Shown here: positions 27,365 to 37,377 of the stretch, piece after piece
How positions within the stretch are numbered: position 1 is the stretch's first letter
Layout of the letters: every line of letters starts with the position of its first letter
Source of the DNA: JAPOXR01 sp965221935
GTDB taxonomy: Bacteria > Pseudomonadota > Alphaproteobacteria > Rhodobacterales > Rhodobacteraceae
Assembly: GCA_965221935.1 (NCBI GenBank)
Contig: CBDCSZ010000001.1
Coordinates: forward strand, 124,001-188,000
Reading direction: 5' to 3'
Length of the DNA stretch: 64,000 bases
Notes under the pieces: model-generated
Databases searched by the model: none
Told to the model about the DNA's origin: nothing
The model's input: the letters and a program-made list of their open reading frames with translations, nothing else
Translations under genes and position numbers: made by a program

Positions 27365-28510
27365 ATGGATTTCTGTGAATACGCCGCCAAACCGCTGCTT
27401 GCTGCCGCCGGCATTGAGGTGCCGGCCGGCATAACAACCGGCTGCGCCGCCGAGGCCATGGAATTTACGGAAAAATCCGGCAGTTGCGTTGTCAAGGCCC
27501 AGGTGGCGGCCGGCAAACGCGGCAAAGCCGGTGGCATTCAGCCGGTCGCCGACCCCCTTGAGGCGAAATCGGCCGCACAGCGCATTCTCGGTATGCGGAT
27601 TGCCGGCCATCCTGTGGAAAAAGTGCTGGTTGAAGAGCAAGTCGCGCGGGAGCGCGAATGTTACGCCGCAATTGTCGCTGACGGCGTTTCGCAGGGACCG
27701 CTGCTGTTGTTTTCTCCGCTCGGCGGCATGGATGTTGAGGACATCGCGGCGCGGGACCCGCAGGCAATGCGCCGCATCGCGATCGACATTCGGACCGGAC
27801 CTGACGAGGACGCGCTGAGACGGACACTGGACGGATGCGGGCTGGGCTCTGCCACCGCCGCTGTGGCGGACAGCTTGATCCGGCTCTATCGGGTTTATCG
27901 TGACTGCGACGCTGAACTCATAGAAATCAACCCTCTGGCGATCACAAAAAGCGGGGCGGCAGTTGCGCTTGACTGCAAACTCTCGGTCGACGATGCCTCA
28001 GTCAGCCGCCAGACTGAACTGGCTGCGGCCGCGGTGCCCGCACGGCGGACCGCGCTTGAGGCAAGAGCCGCCGAACAGGGGCTGAAATACATCGAACTGG
28101 AAGGCAATGTCGGCGTGCTCGCGAACGGCGCCGGGCTGACTATGACCAGTATGGATGCCATTGTGCGCGCCGGCGGACACCCGGCGAATTTTCTTGAAAT
28201 CGGCGGCGAGTCCTACACCAAAGCGCGCCCGGCACTAGAGATTGTTTTGGCAAACCCTGGCGTGAAGTCTCTGCTGGTCAATTTCTGCGGCGCATTTGCC
28301 CGCACCGATGTCATGGCGGACGGCGTCGCGCAGGCATGGCTGGATCTCCGACCGGAAATTCGGGTTTTCTTTGCGATCAACGGCACCGGCGCCGAAGAGG
28401 CGGTTCAGCTGATCCGCGACCGCATTGGAATTGATCCGTTCCGCGATATGGACGCCGCCGTCGCCGCCGCCGTCAACGCCGCCACAGCCCAAGAGACTGC
28501 AGATTCATGA
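27365..28510 (+). CDS. ADP-forming CoA ligase, beta (ATP-grasp) subunit
   Basis: 381 residues related to the succinyl-CoA synthetase beta subunit: ATP-grasp start MDFCEYAAKPLLAAAGI, Lys-containing VVKAQVAAGKRGKAGG, the Mg/nucleotide segment AELIEINPLAITKSG, and the C-terminal CoA-ligase domain (NFLEIGGESYTKARPALEI). Together with the next gene it should interconvert an acyl-CoA and acid plus ATP. It is more diverged from SucC than a TCA-cycle enzyme would be, and pairing with an acylating aldehyde dehydrogenase suggests a dedicated catabolic ligase such as the SqwKL type. It overlaps the alpha subunit by 4 bases. Confidence 0.8.
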   Translation: MDFCEYAAKPLLAAAGIEVPAGITTGCAAEAMEFTEKSGSCVVKAQVAAGKRGKAGGIQPVADPLEAKSAAQRILGMRIAGHPVEKVLVEEQVARERECYAAIVADGVSQGPLLLFSPLGGMDVEDIAARDPQAMRRIAIDIRTGPDEDALRRTLDGCGLGSATAAVADSLIRLYRVYRDCDAELIEINPLAITKSGAAVALDCKLSVDDASVSRQTELAAAAVPARRTALEARAAEQGLKYIELEGNVGVLANGAGLTMTSMDAIVRAGGHPANFLEIGGESYTKARPALEIVLANPGVKSLLVNFCGAFARTDVMADGVAQAWLDLRPEIRVFFAINGTGAEEAVQLIRDRIGIDPFRDMDAAVAAAVNAATAQETADS

Positions 28511-29394
28511 TCCTGCGAAAACACCACCGGATCCTTGTGTTCGGCATCACCGGCAAACAGGGTTCTTTTTGGTCGAATGCGATGATCGACTATGGCGCCC
28601 GCGTTGTCGGCGGTGTCAATCCGCGGAAGCCCGGGATCGCGCATCTCGGCGTCAATGTCTTCGCATCGGCCCGCGATGCATCGTCCCAAATCGACAGCGA
28701 CGCCGCGCTGCTGTTCGTGCCGCCTATGACCGCGAAATCGGCGATTCTCGACGCCTGCGAGGCCGGGATAAAGACGATTGTTTGTCTGACTGAGCATATT
28801 CCGCTGCACGATGTGATGGAGTCGCTGGCCGCTGCGCGTGCGCACGGCGCGCGCGTGTTTGGCCCGAACACCGCCGGGCTTGTGACGCCAGGCGAAACTT
28901 TCGCCGGAATTATGCCTGCATTCAACGATAAGGTGTTTCGGCCGGGCCGGATCGGCGTGATTTCGCGTTCAGGCAGCCTGGGGACGCTTATGTGTTTGGA
29001 ATTGACCGCAAACGGGATGGGACAGTCAGCCTTTCTCGGTGTCGGCGGCGACCCGGTGATTGGCACTTCGACGGCGGAAGCTCTGCGGATTCTGGACACC
29101 GATGACAGAACCGACGCGGTTGTGATCTGCGGAGAGATTGGCGGTTCGGCGGAAGAAGAGGCTGCCGCCGTCGCGGCGCGCATGCAAAAACCGGTGGCGG
29201 CGTTCATTGCCGGCAGCAGCGCGCCGCCGGGGCGCAAGATGGGCCACGCGGGAGCTATCGTCACCGGGAGTTCCGGCAGCTACGCGGCGAAACGCAAAGC
29301 CCTTGAAAGCGCCGGCGTGACAGTTGCGGATGTTCCCAGCCAGATTCCACACATCATCGCCGGCGCGCTGTCGAGCCAACCGCCTATCCAGTGA
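28507..29394 (+). CDS. ADP-forming CoA ligase, alpha subunit
   Basis: 295 residues related to SucD: CoA-binding Rossmann start ILVFGITGKQGSFWSNAM, GPNTAGLVTPGE, IGVISRSGSLGTL, and KMGHAGAIV with the His that becomes phosphorylated. Translation is coupled to the beta subunit (ATGA overlap). The 299 bases after it (29395-29693) hold no convincing gene. Confidence 0.82.
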   Translation: MILRKHHRILVFGITGKQGSFWSNAMIDYGARVVGGVNPRKPGIAHLGVNVFASARDASSQIDSDAALLFVPPMTAKSAILDACEAGIKTIVCLTEHIPLHDVMESLAAARAHGARVFGPNTAGLVTPGETFAGIMPAFNDKVFRPGRIGVISRSGSLGTLMCLELTANGMGQSAFLGVGGDPVIGTSTAEALRILDTDDRTDAVVICGEIGGSAEEEAAAVAARMQKPVAAFIAGSSAPPGRKMGHAGAIVTGSSGSYAAKRKALESAGVTVADVPSQIPHIIAGALSSQPPIQ

Positions 29395-29693
29395 CGACTT
29401 CCTGAGCTTGACCTGGCCGCCCTGAACGAAGATCCTGCGGCATTTTCCCTCGGCCGCAGCGGCTTCAGACAGCATGACGCGCTCGATGGAAAGACGCGGA
29501 ATGAATCACGCGAATCATGGCGGATGAGCGGGACCCCGCCGTCCCATGCGTCCTCACCTGGAACGCAGGTTGACGCATATGCGCAGCGCAGTAACCAACG
29601 TCAGCGAGGCCTTTCGCCGACGCGGCCGGCTGAACCGAAAGCCAACCGGCGCCGGGCCGGTTCACAGCCGCCGATGGCCAATCATTTGGGAGT
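29395..29693. other. intergenic region, no gene recognised
   Basis: Short frames exist, but none has a ribosome binding site or recognisable product. The region should hold the promoter for the ABC ATPase at 29700; no clear consensus was found. Confidence 0.5.
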
Positions 29694-29699
29694 GTGTGG

Positions 29700-30761
29700 A
29701 TGGCTCGCGTAGAATTTAAGGACATACGCAAATCCTTTGGGGAAACCGAAGTTATTCACGGTGTGGACCTGCAGATAGAGGACGGCGAATTCTGTGTGTT
29801 CGTCGGACCTTCGGGCTGCGGAAAGTCGACGCTGCTAAGACTGATCGCAGGCTTGGAAGAGGTGACATCGGGATCACTCCAGATCGGCGGGCGCGATGTG
29901 ACCCGGGTCGACCCGGCCGACCGGGGCATTGCGATGGTCTTTCAGACGTACGCCCTTTATCCGCACATGACGGTGGCGGAAAACATGGGGTTCGGCCTGC
30001 GAATGAATGGCGTCCCGAAGCAGGAGATCGCCGCAAAAGTCAGCGCCGCGGCCGAAACTCTTCGGCTGACCGAATATCTTCGGCGCAAACCGAAGGCCCT
30101 GTCGGGCGGTCAAAGGCAGAGGGTCGCCATCGGCCGGGCGATTGTCCGCGGTCCCGGCGTGTTCCTGTTCGATGAGCCTTTGTCAAATCTCGATGCTGAA
30201 TTGCGCGTGGATATGCGCGTTGAACTCGCATGGCTGCACCAGGAGCTCGCGGCGACAATGGTCTATGTGACCCATGACCAGGTCGAAGCGATGACGCTTG
30301 CCGACAATATCGTCGTTCTGCGCGACGGCAATATCGAACAGGTCGGCACGCCGCTGGAACTCTACTGAAACCCCGGAAACCAGTTTGTGGCGGGATTCAT
30401 CGGGTCGCCGAGCATGAACTTTGTCAATGGCTCAGTCAAAAACGGCCAAGTGTCGATCGCCGCCCTGTCAGACATGACATTCGATGTCGATATGGCGCTA
30501 CCGGCGGACACAAGATCCGTGACTGTTGGCCTGAGGCCGCAGATACTGGCCATTTATCCGGCAAAGTCGGAATTGTCGGTCGAGCTTTCAGAACGGCTTG
30601 GCGGTGTGTCTTACGATTATCTCAGGACACCGACCGGTGAGCGGCTGGTGGTCGAATCCCGGGGCGACGCGGAAACCTCGGCCGGAACCGAGGTCGAAGT
30701 CGAATTCGAAGCCTCTGCCGCCCTGCTTTTCGACCCCGGCACAGGTCAGCGGCTTACCTAG
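29700..30761 (+). pseudogene. ABC sugar-import ATPase (UgpC/MalK type) with in-frame stop
   Basis: Walker A GPSGCGKST, Q-loop FQTYALYPHMT, signature LSGGQRQRVAIGRA, Walker B VFLFDEP and H-loop THDQ are intact. TGA at 30366-30368 falls after LELY, exactly where the nucleotide-binding domain meets the C-terminal regulatory (TOBE) region; the next codons read NPGNQFVAGFIGSPSMNF in the same frame and continue to 30761. The truncated 222-residue product contains the whole ATPase core but lacks the TOBE domain, so partial function is possible. No binding protein or permease is adjacent; the ATPase-less importer at 45127-48291 is a plausible partner. Confidence 0.88.
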
Positions 30762-30949
30762 ACGAAACTTTCGGCTGATTTCTCTCCCCCGGCTTCCCGC
30801 AAGCTCCTGAAACAACGCGTCTCTTTGGTGCCGAATCAGGGATTCTTACTGTATATTCTTTGCCATGTCATTTGCTGAATTTGGTTTTCGCATAGACTGT
30901 TATTAATATATTATGTAGATATGATTGTTGCCATGCAAGGATCATAGCC

Positions 30950-32396
30950 TTGGCCTTCAGTGTCGATGTCATCCCCAACCGCTCCTCGCCGCCGACCATC
31001 CTGCTGCGCGAGGCCTGGCGCGAGGGAAACCGCATCCGCAGGAGAACCGTCGCCAATCTCACGAAGGTGCCGGAGGTGGTGATCGACGCGGTCAAGGCCA
31101 TCGTGGCCGGCGGCGTGGTGTTTCCCTCTCTCGAGGCGGCGGTGACCATCCGCCGCTCGCTGCCGCACGGCCATGCTGCGGCTGGGTCCGGTCACCAGCA
31201 ACGAGATGCTGTCCATGCTCGACTGGCTCTGCGGCCGCCAGAGATGGATCGAGAAGAGCTTGGCGAACCGCCATTTCCAAGACGGCGCTCTCATTCTGCA
31301 AGACGTTTCGTCCAGCTGTCAGGAGGGAAGGAAATTCCCGCTGGCCGCCTTCGGCCACAGCCGTGACGGAAAGAAGGGAAAGAAACAGATCAACTACGGG
31401 CTTCTGTGCGCCGCCGGCGGCTGCCCTGTGGCGGTCGAGGTGTTCGCCGGCAACACCGCCATTCCCATGACGCTGGCCTCGCAGACGGCGAAGATCCGCG
31501 CCCGCTTCGGCATTGAGAGGGTGGCTCTGGTCGGCGACCGCGGCATGCTCACCACCGCCCGCATCCGTGAGAGTCTCACGCCTTCCGGAGTGGACTGAAT
31601 CTCGGCGCTGAAGAGCGCGGATATCCGTCGGCTGGTGAGGAAGGGGCCAGACGGCGGGCCGGTGCCGCTGAGGCCCGGAGAGCTGGCGGAGGACGCGGTG
31701 GCGGAGATCTCCAGCCCCGATTTCCCTGGCCAGCGGCTGATGGTGTGTCTCAACCCGCGCCTGAGGGCGGAAAGACGGCGGAAGGTGGAGAAGCATTTCG
31801 AAATTACCGGCGCCGCCGACAGTATGGCCTTCCGCCGCCGGGACGAGAAAATCGCGGCAGAGGCCGCCCTTGACGGCATCTATGCCATCCGCACCAATCT
31901 GGATGAAGACGTCATCGGCGCCGAAGATGCGGTCACCGCCTACAAATCGCTCTCACGGGTGGAGCGAGCCTTTGGTATCAAGACCGGCCACCCGAGCCGC
32001 CCGGTCCATGTCCACACCGAGGACCATGTGCGGGCGCATGTGTTCCTGTGCCTGTTGACCCTCTATGTGGAATGGCACATGCGGAGAGGGCTGGCGCCGC
32101 TGCTGTTCGAGGATCATGACCGGGAGGCGGCGCGCGGGCGGCGGGACTCGCCGGTGGCCCCGGCGGAAGTCTCCGATGCGGCAAAGGCCAAGGCGGCGTC
32201 GAAAAGAACGCCTGACGGTCTTCCCGCGCACAGCTTCGCCACGCTTCTGGCCGATCTGGCGACACTGACGCTGAACGAGGTCACCCTGCCGGCGTCGCCG
32301 GACCACGCTTTTCCGCTGCTGGCGAAGCCGACACCCCTGCAGGAGCGGGCCTTGGAGCTTCTGGACATTGATCCGAATGCGGCCGTTGCCATGTAA
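30950..32396 (+). pseudogene. IS1634-type DDE transposase, frameshifted and with nonsense codon
   Basis: It reads as an IS4-superfamily IS1634 transposase: N-terminal ILLREAWREGNRIRRRTVANL, then QINYGLLCAAGGCPVAVEVFAGN and ALVGDRGMLTT around the DDE residues, and the C-terminal segment VERAFGIKTGHPSRPVHVHTEDHVRAHVFLCLL split across this sentence by family blocks, which contains the catalytic Glu region. The frame changes near 31160-31170, and a TGA at 31596-31598 replaces the Trp expected in SGVD-W-ISALK. It starts at TTG 30950. No clear terminal inverted repeats were found; the left flank (30840-30945) is unusually AT-rich for this window. It is a dead insertion sequence. Confidence 0.8.
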
Positions 32397-32678
32397 ATGA
32401 CAGGCCAGCTGCGCCTGAATCAATGACAACCCATTGCCATTACTGGACAAATCCGTTTGAACCCCGCCGGTAGTTCCGCCTGGAAACACAGGCCGTCCAT
32501 TGGACCATCCGGAACGGGCACCGTCCCAAGCGATCGGTTTGTGACGCAGCCGTTCGGCAATGAAACACCGGAGCAACGATCGCCGAATGGCGGTATTCCC
32601 GCCACTCGGTCGCACCAGAGAACAGAGACCGTCCGATCCACCGGAGCGCGACGCGGAACCCCGGCTTGAGGCCACAAT

Positions 32679-33281
32679 TCAGGCCGCCAGGACTGTTTGA
32701 ATTCGCCGCCGCAGCACCTGCAGCAACTCCTCTTCGAACCCCGGGATGCGCCGGAGCAACGCGTTGTTGCGCCAGCTCGGATGCGGCAGAGGAAACAGCT
32801 CGGGCGCCCAATTCCGCCACGCGGAAACGGTGTCGGACACGCGGCTGGGCGCATCAGGCAAATGCCACTTTTGCGCATAACCGCCGACGGCAACGGTGGT
32901 CGAAATTCGCGGCAGCGCGGAGAGCATCTCAGCCCGCCATGTCCGGGCGCAGACTGGCGGCGGCGGAAGATCGGAACCATTACGGTCGTAGCCGGGAAAG
33001 CAGTACGCCATCGGGAGGATCGCAATCCGGCTCAAGTCGTAGAACTCCATTTCCGACAAACCAAGCCAGCTTCTGAGCCGATCACCGGATGCGTCGCTGA
33101 AGAATACGCCGCTCTCGTGGACTCGGGCACCGGGAGCCTGGCCGGTTATGAGAATGCGCGCCGTTGCGGAACACCAGAAAACCGGTCTCGGCTGATGCGC
33201 GGTTGCGGTTGAGGCGAATCTTGCAGCGCAGATCCGGCATGACCGGACCCCTCGTTCCAACCTTTGCAGAGTTTCCGGCAT
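32679..33281 (-). CDS. uracil-DNA glycosylase family protein
   Basis: 200 residues from the internal Met at 33281, preferred over 33410 because the family starts just before the LERGVRSCRICAARF segment. ILITGQAPGARVHESG is the family motif I region, and LPHPSWRN near residue 165 matches the LPHPSPRN-type motif that contacts the flipped base. Proteins of this group excise uracil or are UDG-like without that activity; the reaction here is unproven. It is divergent from nhaA. The 282 bp between it and the transposase (32397-32678) hold nothing recognised. Confidence 0.75.
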   Translation of the reverse strand: MPETLQRLERGVRSCRICAARFASTATAHQPRPVFWCSATARILITGQAPGARVHESGVFFSDASGDRLRSWLGLSEMEFYDLSRIAILPMAYCFPGYDRNGSDLPPPPVCARTWRAEMLSALPRISTTVAVGGYAQKWHLPDAPSRVSDTVSAWRNWAPELFPLPHPSWRNNALLRRIPGFEEELLQVLRRRIQTVLAA

Positions 33282-33440
33282 CCGATACAGATATTCTCCG
33301 GTCGCCCTCAGTTCCATAGAATTCCGAGATCCTCGGAGCTTTGTGTCAGTCCGATTTCTAAGCGCTGGCCAGCCGTCGCTGATGATCGACTGAGCGGCTG
33401 GCTCTGACACCCGCTCATGATCGCGTGACTTTCACGCTTC

Positions 33441-33469
33441 TTGTAAAGTTTCTGACCCAATTGTATAGC
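33441..33469 (+). promoter_or_regulatory. possible sigma-70 promoter for nhaA
   Basis: TTGTAA (33441-33446), a 17-base spacer and TATAGC (33464-33469) lie 50 bases before the nhaA start codon. Only the boxes and spacing support it. Confidence 0.35.
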
Positions 33470-33519
33470 CGCTGCCCAGCAATTCTGTGCCGCAGGCTGG
33501 TAAACCGGAGCCCGTTTGA

Positions 33520-34779
33520 ATGCATCGCACCTGGACAGTGGTTTCTGATTTTTCGCTGCTATTGCTCTCCGGCGCGATCATAGCGCTCATTTGGTGCAAC
33601 ATTGCTCCCGAACACTACACCAGGATAATCGATGGAGTTCTGTTCAATAATCCGTATGTCGGCAAGGCCGTTTACACCGACACAGGCGAAGTTGTCCGAA
33701 AACTCACATTTCACTACCTGGTGAACGACATTTTGATGGCTTTCTTTTTCGCTATAGCTGGCAAGGAAGTCTGGGAAGCCATCGCTCTGAAGAACGGGTC
33801 GCTGCGCGGTAAAAAGGCCATGACTCCTCTGATTGCGGCAGCTGGCGGCATGGTGGCGCCGGTGACCATATATCTGGGTCTCGCGCTTGTGTTTGGATCC
33901 GACACCTACAACGCGGTTGCCAATGGCTGGGCCGTGCCGACGGCGACAGACATTGCGTTTTCCTTTCTGATCGGCCGCATGATTTTTGGGCGCGGCCATC
34001 CGGCAGTGAAGTTTCTGCTTTTGCTCGCGATCGCGGATGACGCCGCCGGGCTCCTGATCATTGCCGTCTTTTATCCGGAGCAGGAGATCAACCTGTGGTA
34101 CCTGCTGATCTCGGTGGCGGCGGTGTCAGTCGCCTATTTGCTTTTCAATAGGCTGCCGCGGCGGCTGGACCGAGGCATGCGGCAGCGACCGTATTCGACG
34201 ATGGTGCGCAAGAAGCTGACGTTCTGGCCGTATGCCATTGCCGGGGTCTTTTCGTATTTCGCTTTCCAGGAGGCGGGTATTCACGCCGCGCTCAGCCTGA
34301 TCCCTGTCATCGTTGCTATTCCCCATGCTGACCGGGAATTTGGCATCTTTGCGGAGGCAGAAATTTACCGCACGGACTTGCTCAACCAAATTGAGCACAA
34401 ACTGAAATTTCCGGTCGAGTTCATTCTGTTTTTCTTCGGACTGGCAAATGCCGGTGTGGTGTTTTCCTCAATCGGAACGCCGACATTGCTGGTTCTTGCG
34501 GGCTTGGTCGCCGGCAAACCGATTGGGATCCTCCTGTTTGGGTGGATTGCCGCCTATCCGCTCAAGTTCGGCATGCCGCAGGGAATGAATGTTTCTGACA
34601 TGCTCATTGTCGGATTCGCGGCTGCCATAGGTTTCACTGTCGCTCTGTTCATCGCTACGGTCGCGTTCCCGCATGGCGCCGTGCAGGATGCTGCGAAGAT
34701 GGGTGCGCTGCTGAGCATTGGCGCGGCGGTGCCGGCTCTGGGTGTCGCCCGGCTGTTCCCGATCAAAAAGGTCGTTTGA
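33520..34779 (+). CDS. nhaA: Na+/H+ antiporter NhaA
   Basis: 419 residues with about eleven membrane spans. LLAIADDAAGLLIIAVFY contains the adjacent Asp pair used for ion binding; GWAVPTATDIAFSFLIG is the conserved TM4 segment, and ALFIATVAF and the final span are typical. It exports Na+ in exchange for protons at the inner membrane, so it would support pH and salt homeostasis. It is intact and longer than the E. coli protein (388) because of an extended periplasmic loop after the first span. Confidence 0.92.
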   Translation: MHRTWTVVSDFSLLLLSGAIIALIWCNIAPEHYTRIIDGVLFNNPYVGKAVYTDTGEVVRKLTFHYLVNDILMAFFFAIAGKEVWEAIALKNGSLRGKKAMTPLIAAAGGMVAPVTIYLGLALVFGSDTYNAVANGWAVPTATDIAFSFLIGRMIFGRGHPAVKFLLLLAIADDAAGLLIIAVFYPEQEINLWYLLISVAAVSVAYLLFNRLPRRLDRGMRQRPYSTMVRKKLTFWPYAIAGVFSYFAFQEAGIHAALSLIPVIVAIPHADREFGIFAEAEIYRTDLLNQIEHKLKFPVEFILFFFGLANAGVVFSSIGTPTLLVLAGLVAGKPIGILLFGWIAAYPLKFGMPQGMNVSDMLIVGFAAAIGFTVALFIATVAFPHGAVQDAAKMGALLSIGAAVPALGVARLFPIKKVV

Positions 34780-34808
34780 CGGCGGCCCGCGGTTTGGAAG
34801 CTGGGGCG

Positions 34809-35660
34809 ATGACCGGAAGTCCGCAGCAGCGAGCTGTCAGCGTTGGCAGTCTCTCGATTGCCAACGACCTGCCATTTGCGTTGATTTCAGGCCCTTGCCA
34901 GATTGAGTCGCTCAGCCACGCGCTGGACATCGCCGGCCGACTGCAGTTCATCGCCGCTGAGTTCGAAATCGGCTTCGTTTTCAAATCGTCGTTTGACAAG
35001 GCGAACAGAACCTCGCTCCGGGGGAAACGGGGTCTGGGAATTGAAAAGGGTCTTGCCGTTCTGCAGGAAGTCGGCACACAGATCGGATGTCCGACGCTTA
35101 CCGATGTTCACGAACCCGGGCAGTGCGCCGAGGTTGCCAGCGTGGTGGACATCCTGCAGATTCCCGCATTCCTTTGCCGGCAGACCGATCTGCTGGTCGC
35201 GGCGGGCGACACCGGCGCCGCGGTCAACTTGAAGAAGGGCCAATTTCTGGCTCCCTGGGATATGGAAAATGTGGCTGGCAAAGTCCGTTCGACAGGAAAT
35301 GACCGGATCCTGCTGTGCGAACGCGGATCCAGTTTTGGATACAATACACTTGTCACCGATATGCGCAGCATCCCGATCATGGCCGCCACAGGATATCCGG
35401 TGGTGATTGACGCCACGCATTCTGTTCAGCAGCCTGGCGGCCACGGCGCTTCATCCGGCGGGCAGCGGGAATTCGCGCCGGTGATCGCGCGCGCCGCAGC
35501 CGCAGTCGGCGTCGCGGCGGTGTTTATTGAAACTCACGAAAACCCCGATTCCGCTCCGAGCGATGGCCCAAACATGGTTCCGCTCGACGAAATGCGCGGA
35601 CTTGTGGAGACGCTGGCGGCACTTGACCAACTCTCCAAGTCGCGGCCCAGCGCGCTTTAA
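34809..35660 (+). CDS. kdsA: 3-deoxy-8-phosphooctulonate synthase (KDO-8-P synthase)
   Basis: 283 residues from ATG 34809, which matches the family length; the upstream TTG at 34776 would overlap nhaA. ISGPCQIES, FKSSFDKANRTS, PAFLCRQTDLLVAAG, NLKKGQFLAPWDM and DATHSVQQPGG are the KdsA signatures. It condenses PEP with arabinose-5-phosphate to make the KDO precursor of lipopolysaccharide, showing a Gram-negative outer membrane. Its neighbour is a hexose-phosphate mutase, also a surface-sugar enzyme. Confidence 0.95.
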   Translation: MTGSPQQRAVSVGSLSIANDLPFALISGPCQIESLSHALDIAGRLQFIAAEFEIGFVFKSSFDKANRTSLRGKRGLGIEKGLAVLQEVGTQIGCPTLTDVHEPGQCAEVASVVDILQIPAFLCRQTDLLVAAGDTGAAVNLKKGQFLAPWDMENVAGKVRSTGNDRILLCERGSSFGYNTLVTDMRSIPIMAATGYPVVIDATHSVQQPGGHGASSGGQREFAPVIARAAAAVGVAAVFIETHENPDSAPSDGPNMVPLDEMRGLVETLAALDQLSKSRPSAL

Positions 35661-35680
35661 CCGGCCAGATTGCGCGTGAA

Positions 35681-37177
35681 ATGACTGCCGCGGTCAACTG
35701 TCTCCAGTTCGTCGGCTGGGACGATCTCAATCAACCTAAGATCGCGGCCAAGGGGTTCCGTGAATATGACGGCAGATGGCTCTATCCCGACGAATTGAAT
35801 CTGCCGGGCGCGGCGGCGCTCGGCGCCGGGCTCGGAACGCTCATGCACGAATCAGGCGCCGGTGGAGACATCATCCTCGGCCGGGACTTTCGCAGCTATT
35901 CTCATGAGGTTGCCAACGCAATTGCACTCGGACTGGTAGAGTCTGGCGTTCGCGTCATTGACATCGGGACGGTGATTTCACCCATGGCGTATTTCAGCCG
36001 TGCGCATTTCGGAGTCGATGCCGTCGCCATGGTCACAGCATCGCACAATCCCAACGGATGGACCGGGGTGAAAGCCGGAATTCGGCATCCGCACACGTTG
36101 AGCGGCTGTGAGATCAGCCGTCTCCGCCAGATCGTGCTGGAAGGACCACCCGCTGGGCGGGCGGGAGGCGGCTACCGGTGTGTCAGCGGAATCCCGTCTG
36201 CCTATGCGGATGATCTCACGAGCGGTTACCGTTTCAACCGCAGGCTCAAGGCAGTCTGCGCCACCGGGAACGGCACTGTCGGGCAGTTCGCGCCAGATCT
36301 TCTGCGACAGGCCGGAATGGAGATTGTTCCCCTGCACGCGGAATTGGACTGCGGCTTTCCGAACTACAACCCCAACCCTGAATCGGTGGAGATGCTTGCC
36401 GATATGGGCCGCAAGGTTCGGGAAACAGGCGCCGATATCGGATTCGGATTTGACGGGGATGGCGATCGGCTAGGCGTTGTCGACAATCAGGGCAATGCGG
36501 TGTTTTCCGACAAAATCGGCGTCATTATCGCTCGCTCGATCGCGGAAAGGCATCGCAAAGCGCGCTTCGTCGCCGATGTCAAATCGACCGCGTTGTTTTC
36601 CTCAGACCCGGTTTTGCTCGCGCTCGGGGCCAGCACGGACTATTGGAAAACCGGCCACAGTCACATGAAGCTGCGGGTTGAGCAGACCGGCGCGCTGGCG
36701 GGTTTCGAGAAGTCGGGACATTTTTATTTCGCCCCGCCGGTCGGGCGCGGCTATGATGACGCCTGTCTCGCGGCGCTGGAGGTCGGGCGACTGCTGGACC
36801 GCGAAGCCAATTCCAGATTTTCCGACCTTGTCGCCGCCCTACCGAAAACCTGGATGACGCCGACCATGTCTCCGTCCTGCAGCGATGGGCGGAAATATCA
36901 GGTGACGGAGCAGATTTCCAAACGTCTGACCGCGATGTGCGCGGCAAACGGCACGCTGGCAGGTCAGCGGATTCAGGAAGTTCTCACGGTCAATGGCGCA
37001 AGATGTGTCCTGGCGAACGGTTCCTGGGGGCTGGTACGGGCATCTTCAAACACGCCAAATCTGGTCGTGGTGTGCGAAAGTGTTGAAAGCGCGTCGGAAA
37101 TGCGCGCAATTTTTGCGGATCTGGACCGGCTGCTGCGGGAAGAAGGGGTCGAAGGAGACTACGACCAGCGGATCTGA
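35681..37177 (+). CDS. phosphomannomutase/phosphoglucomutase
   Basis: 498 residues, alpha-D-phosphohexomutase family. VTASHNPNGWTG holds the phosphoserine, FGFDGDGDRLG is the Mg-binding loop, and EKSGHFYF is the sugar-binding loop. The C-terminal domain (GSWGLVRASSNTP) binds phosphate. It interconverts hexose-6-P and hexose-1-P for nucleotide-sugar synthesis. It lies 20 bases after kdsA, probably in one operon. Mannose versus glucose preference cannot be told from sequence. Confidence 0.9.
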   Translation: MTAAVNCLQFVGWDDLNQPKIAAKGFREYDGRWLYPDELNLPGAAALGAGLGTLMHESGAGGDIILGRDFRSYSHEVANAIALGLVESGVRVIDIGTVISPMAYFSRAHFGVDAVAMVTASHNPNGWTGVKAGIRHPHTLSGCEISRLRQIVLEGPPAGRAGGGYRCVSGIPSAYADDLTSGYRFNRRLKAVCATGNGTVGQFAPDLLRQAGMEIVPLHAELDCGFPNYNPNPESVEMLADMGRKVRETGADIGFGFDGDGDRLGVVDNQGNAVFSDKIGVIIARSIAERHRKARFVADVKSTALFSSDPVLLALGASTDYWKTGHSHMKLRVEQTGALAGFEKSGHFYFAPPVGRGYDDACLAALEVGRLLDREANSRFSDLVAALPKTWMTPTMSPSCSDGRKYQVTEQISKRLTAMCAANGTLAGQRIQEVLTVNGARCVLANGSWGLVRASSNTPNLVVVCESVESASEMRAIFADLDRLLREEGVEGDYDQRI

Positions 37178-37244
37178 GCTTTGTCCGGCATACACAATCC
37201 GGTTGCATGCGCGGATTGCGCTAACTAGTTAGGGCGGTTCAAGT

Positions 37245-37319
37245 TGGGGCGTGGCCAAGCGGTAAGGCAGCGGTTTTTGGTACCGAAGAGCGTAGGTTCG
37301 AATCCTACCGCCCCAGCCA
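37245..37319 (+). tRNA. tRNA-Gln(UUG)
   Basis: A 75-nt cloverleaf: acceptor stem TGGGGCG/CGCCCCA, D-arm with AAGCGGTAAGG, anticodon loop TTTTGGT with anticodon TTG, T-loop GGTTCGAATCC and an encoded CCA (37317-37319). No partial copy of its 3' end is seen elsewhere in the window, so it is not acting as a visible attachment site. Confidence 0.95.
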
Positions 37320-37377
37320 GTCTTCCGTCAGCTGCGCCGCGGAAATCGCCAATACGGCGATGTCGCCGGATTCCGCC

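Noticed and set aside
30366..31598. Alternative genetic code with UGA read as Trp
   Set aside because: TGA replaces Trp in the transposase, but the ATPase stop falls at a non-Trp position, and intact genes such as mreB end in TGA. Nonsense mutation is simpler.
37245..37319. tRNA-Gln as integration site of a genomic island
   Set aside because: No integrase is nearby and no duplicate of the tRNA 3' end was found in the window.
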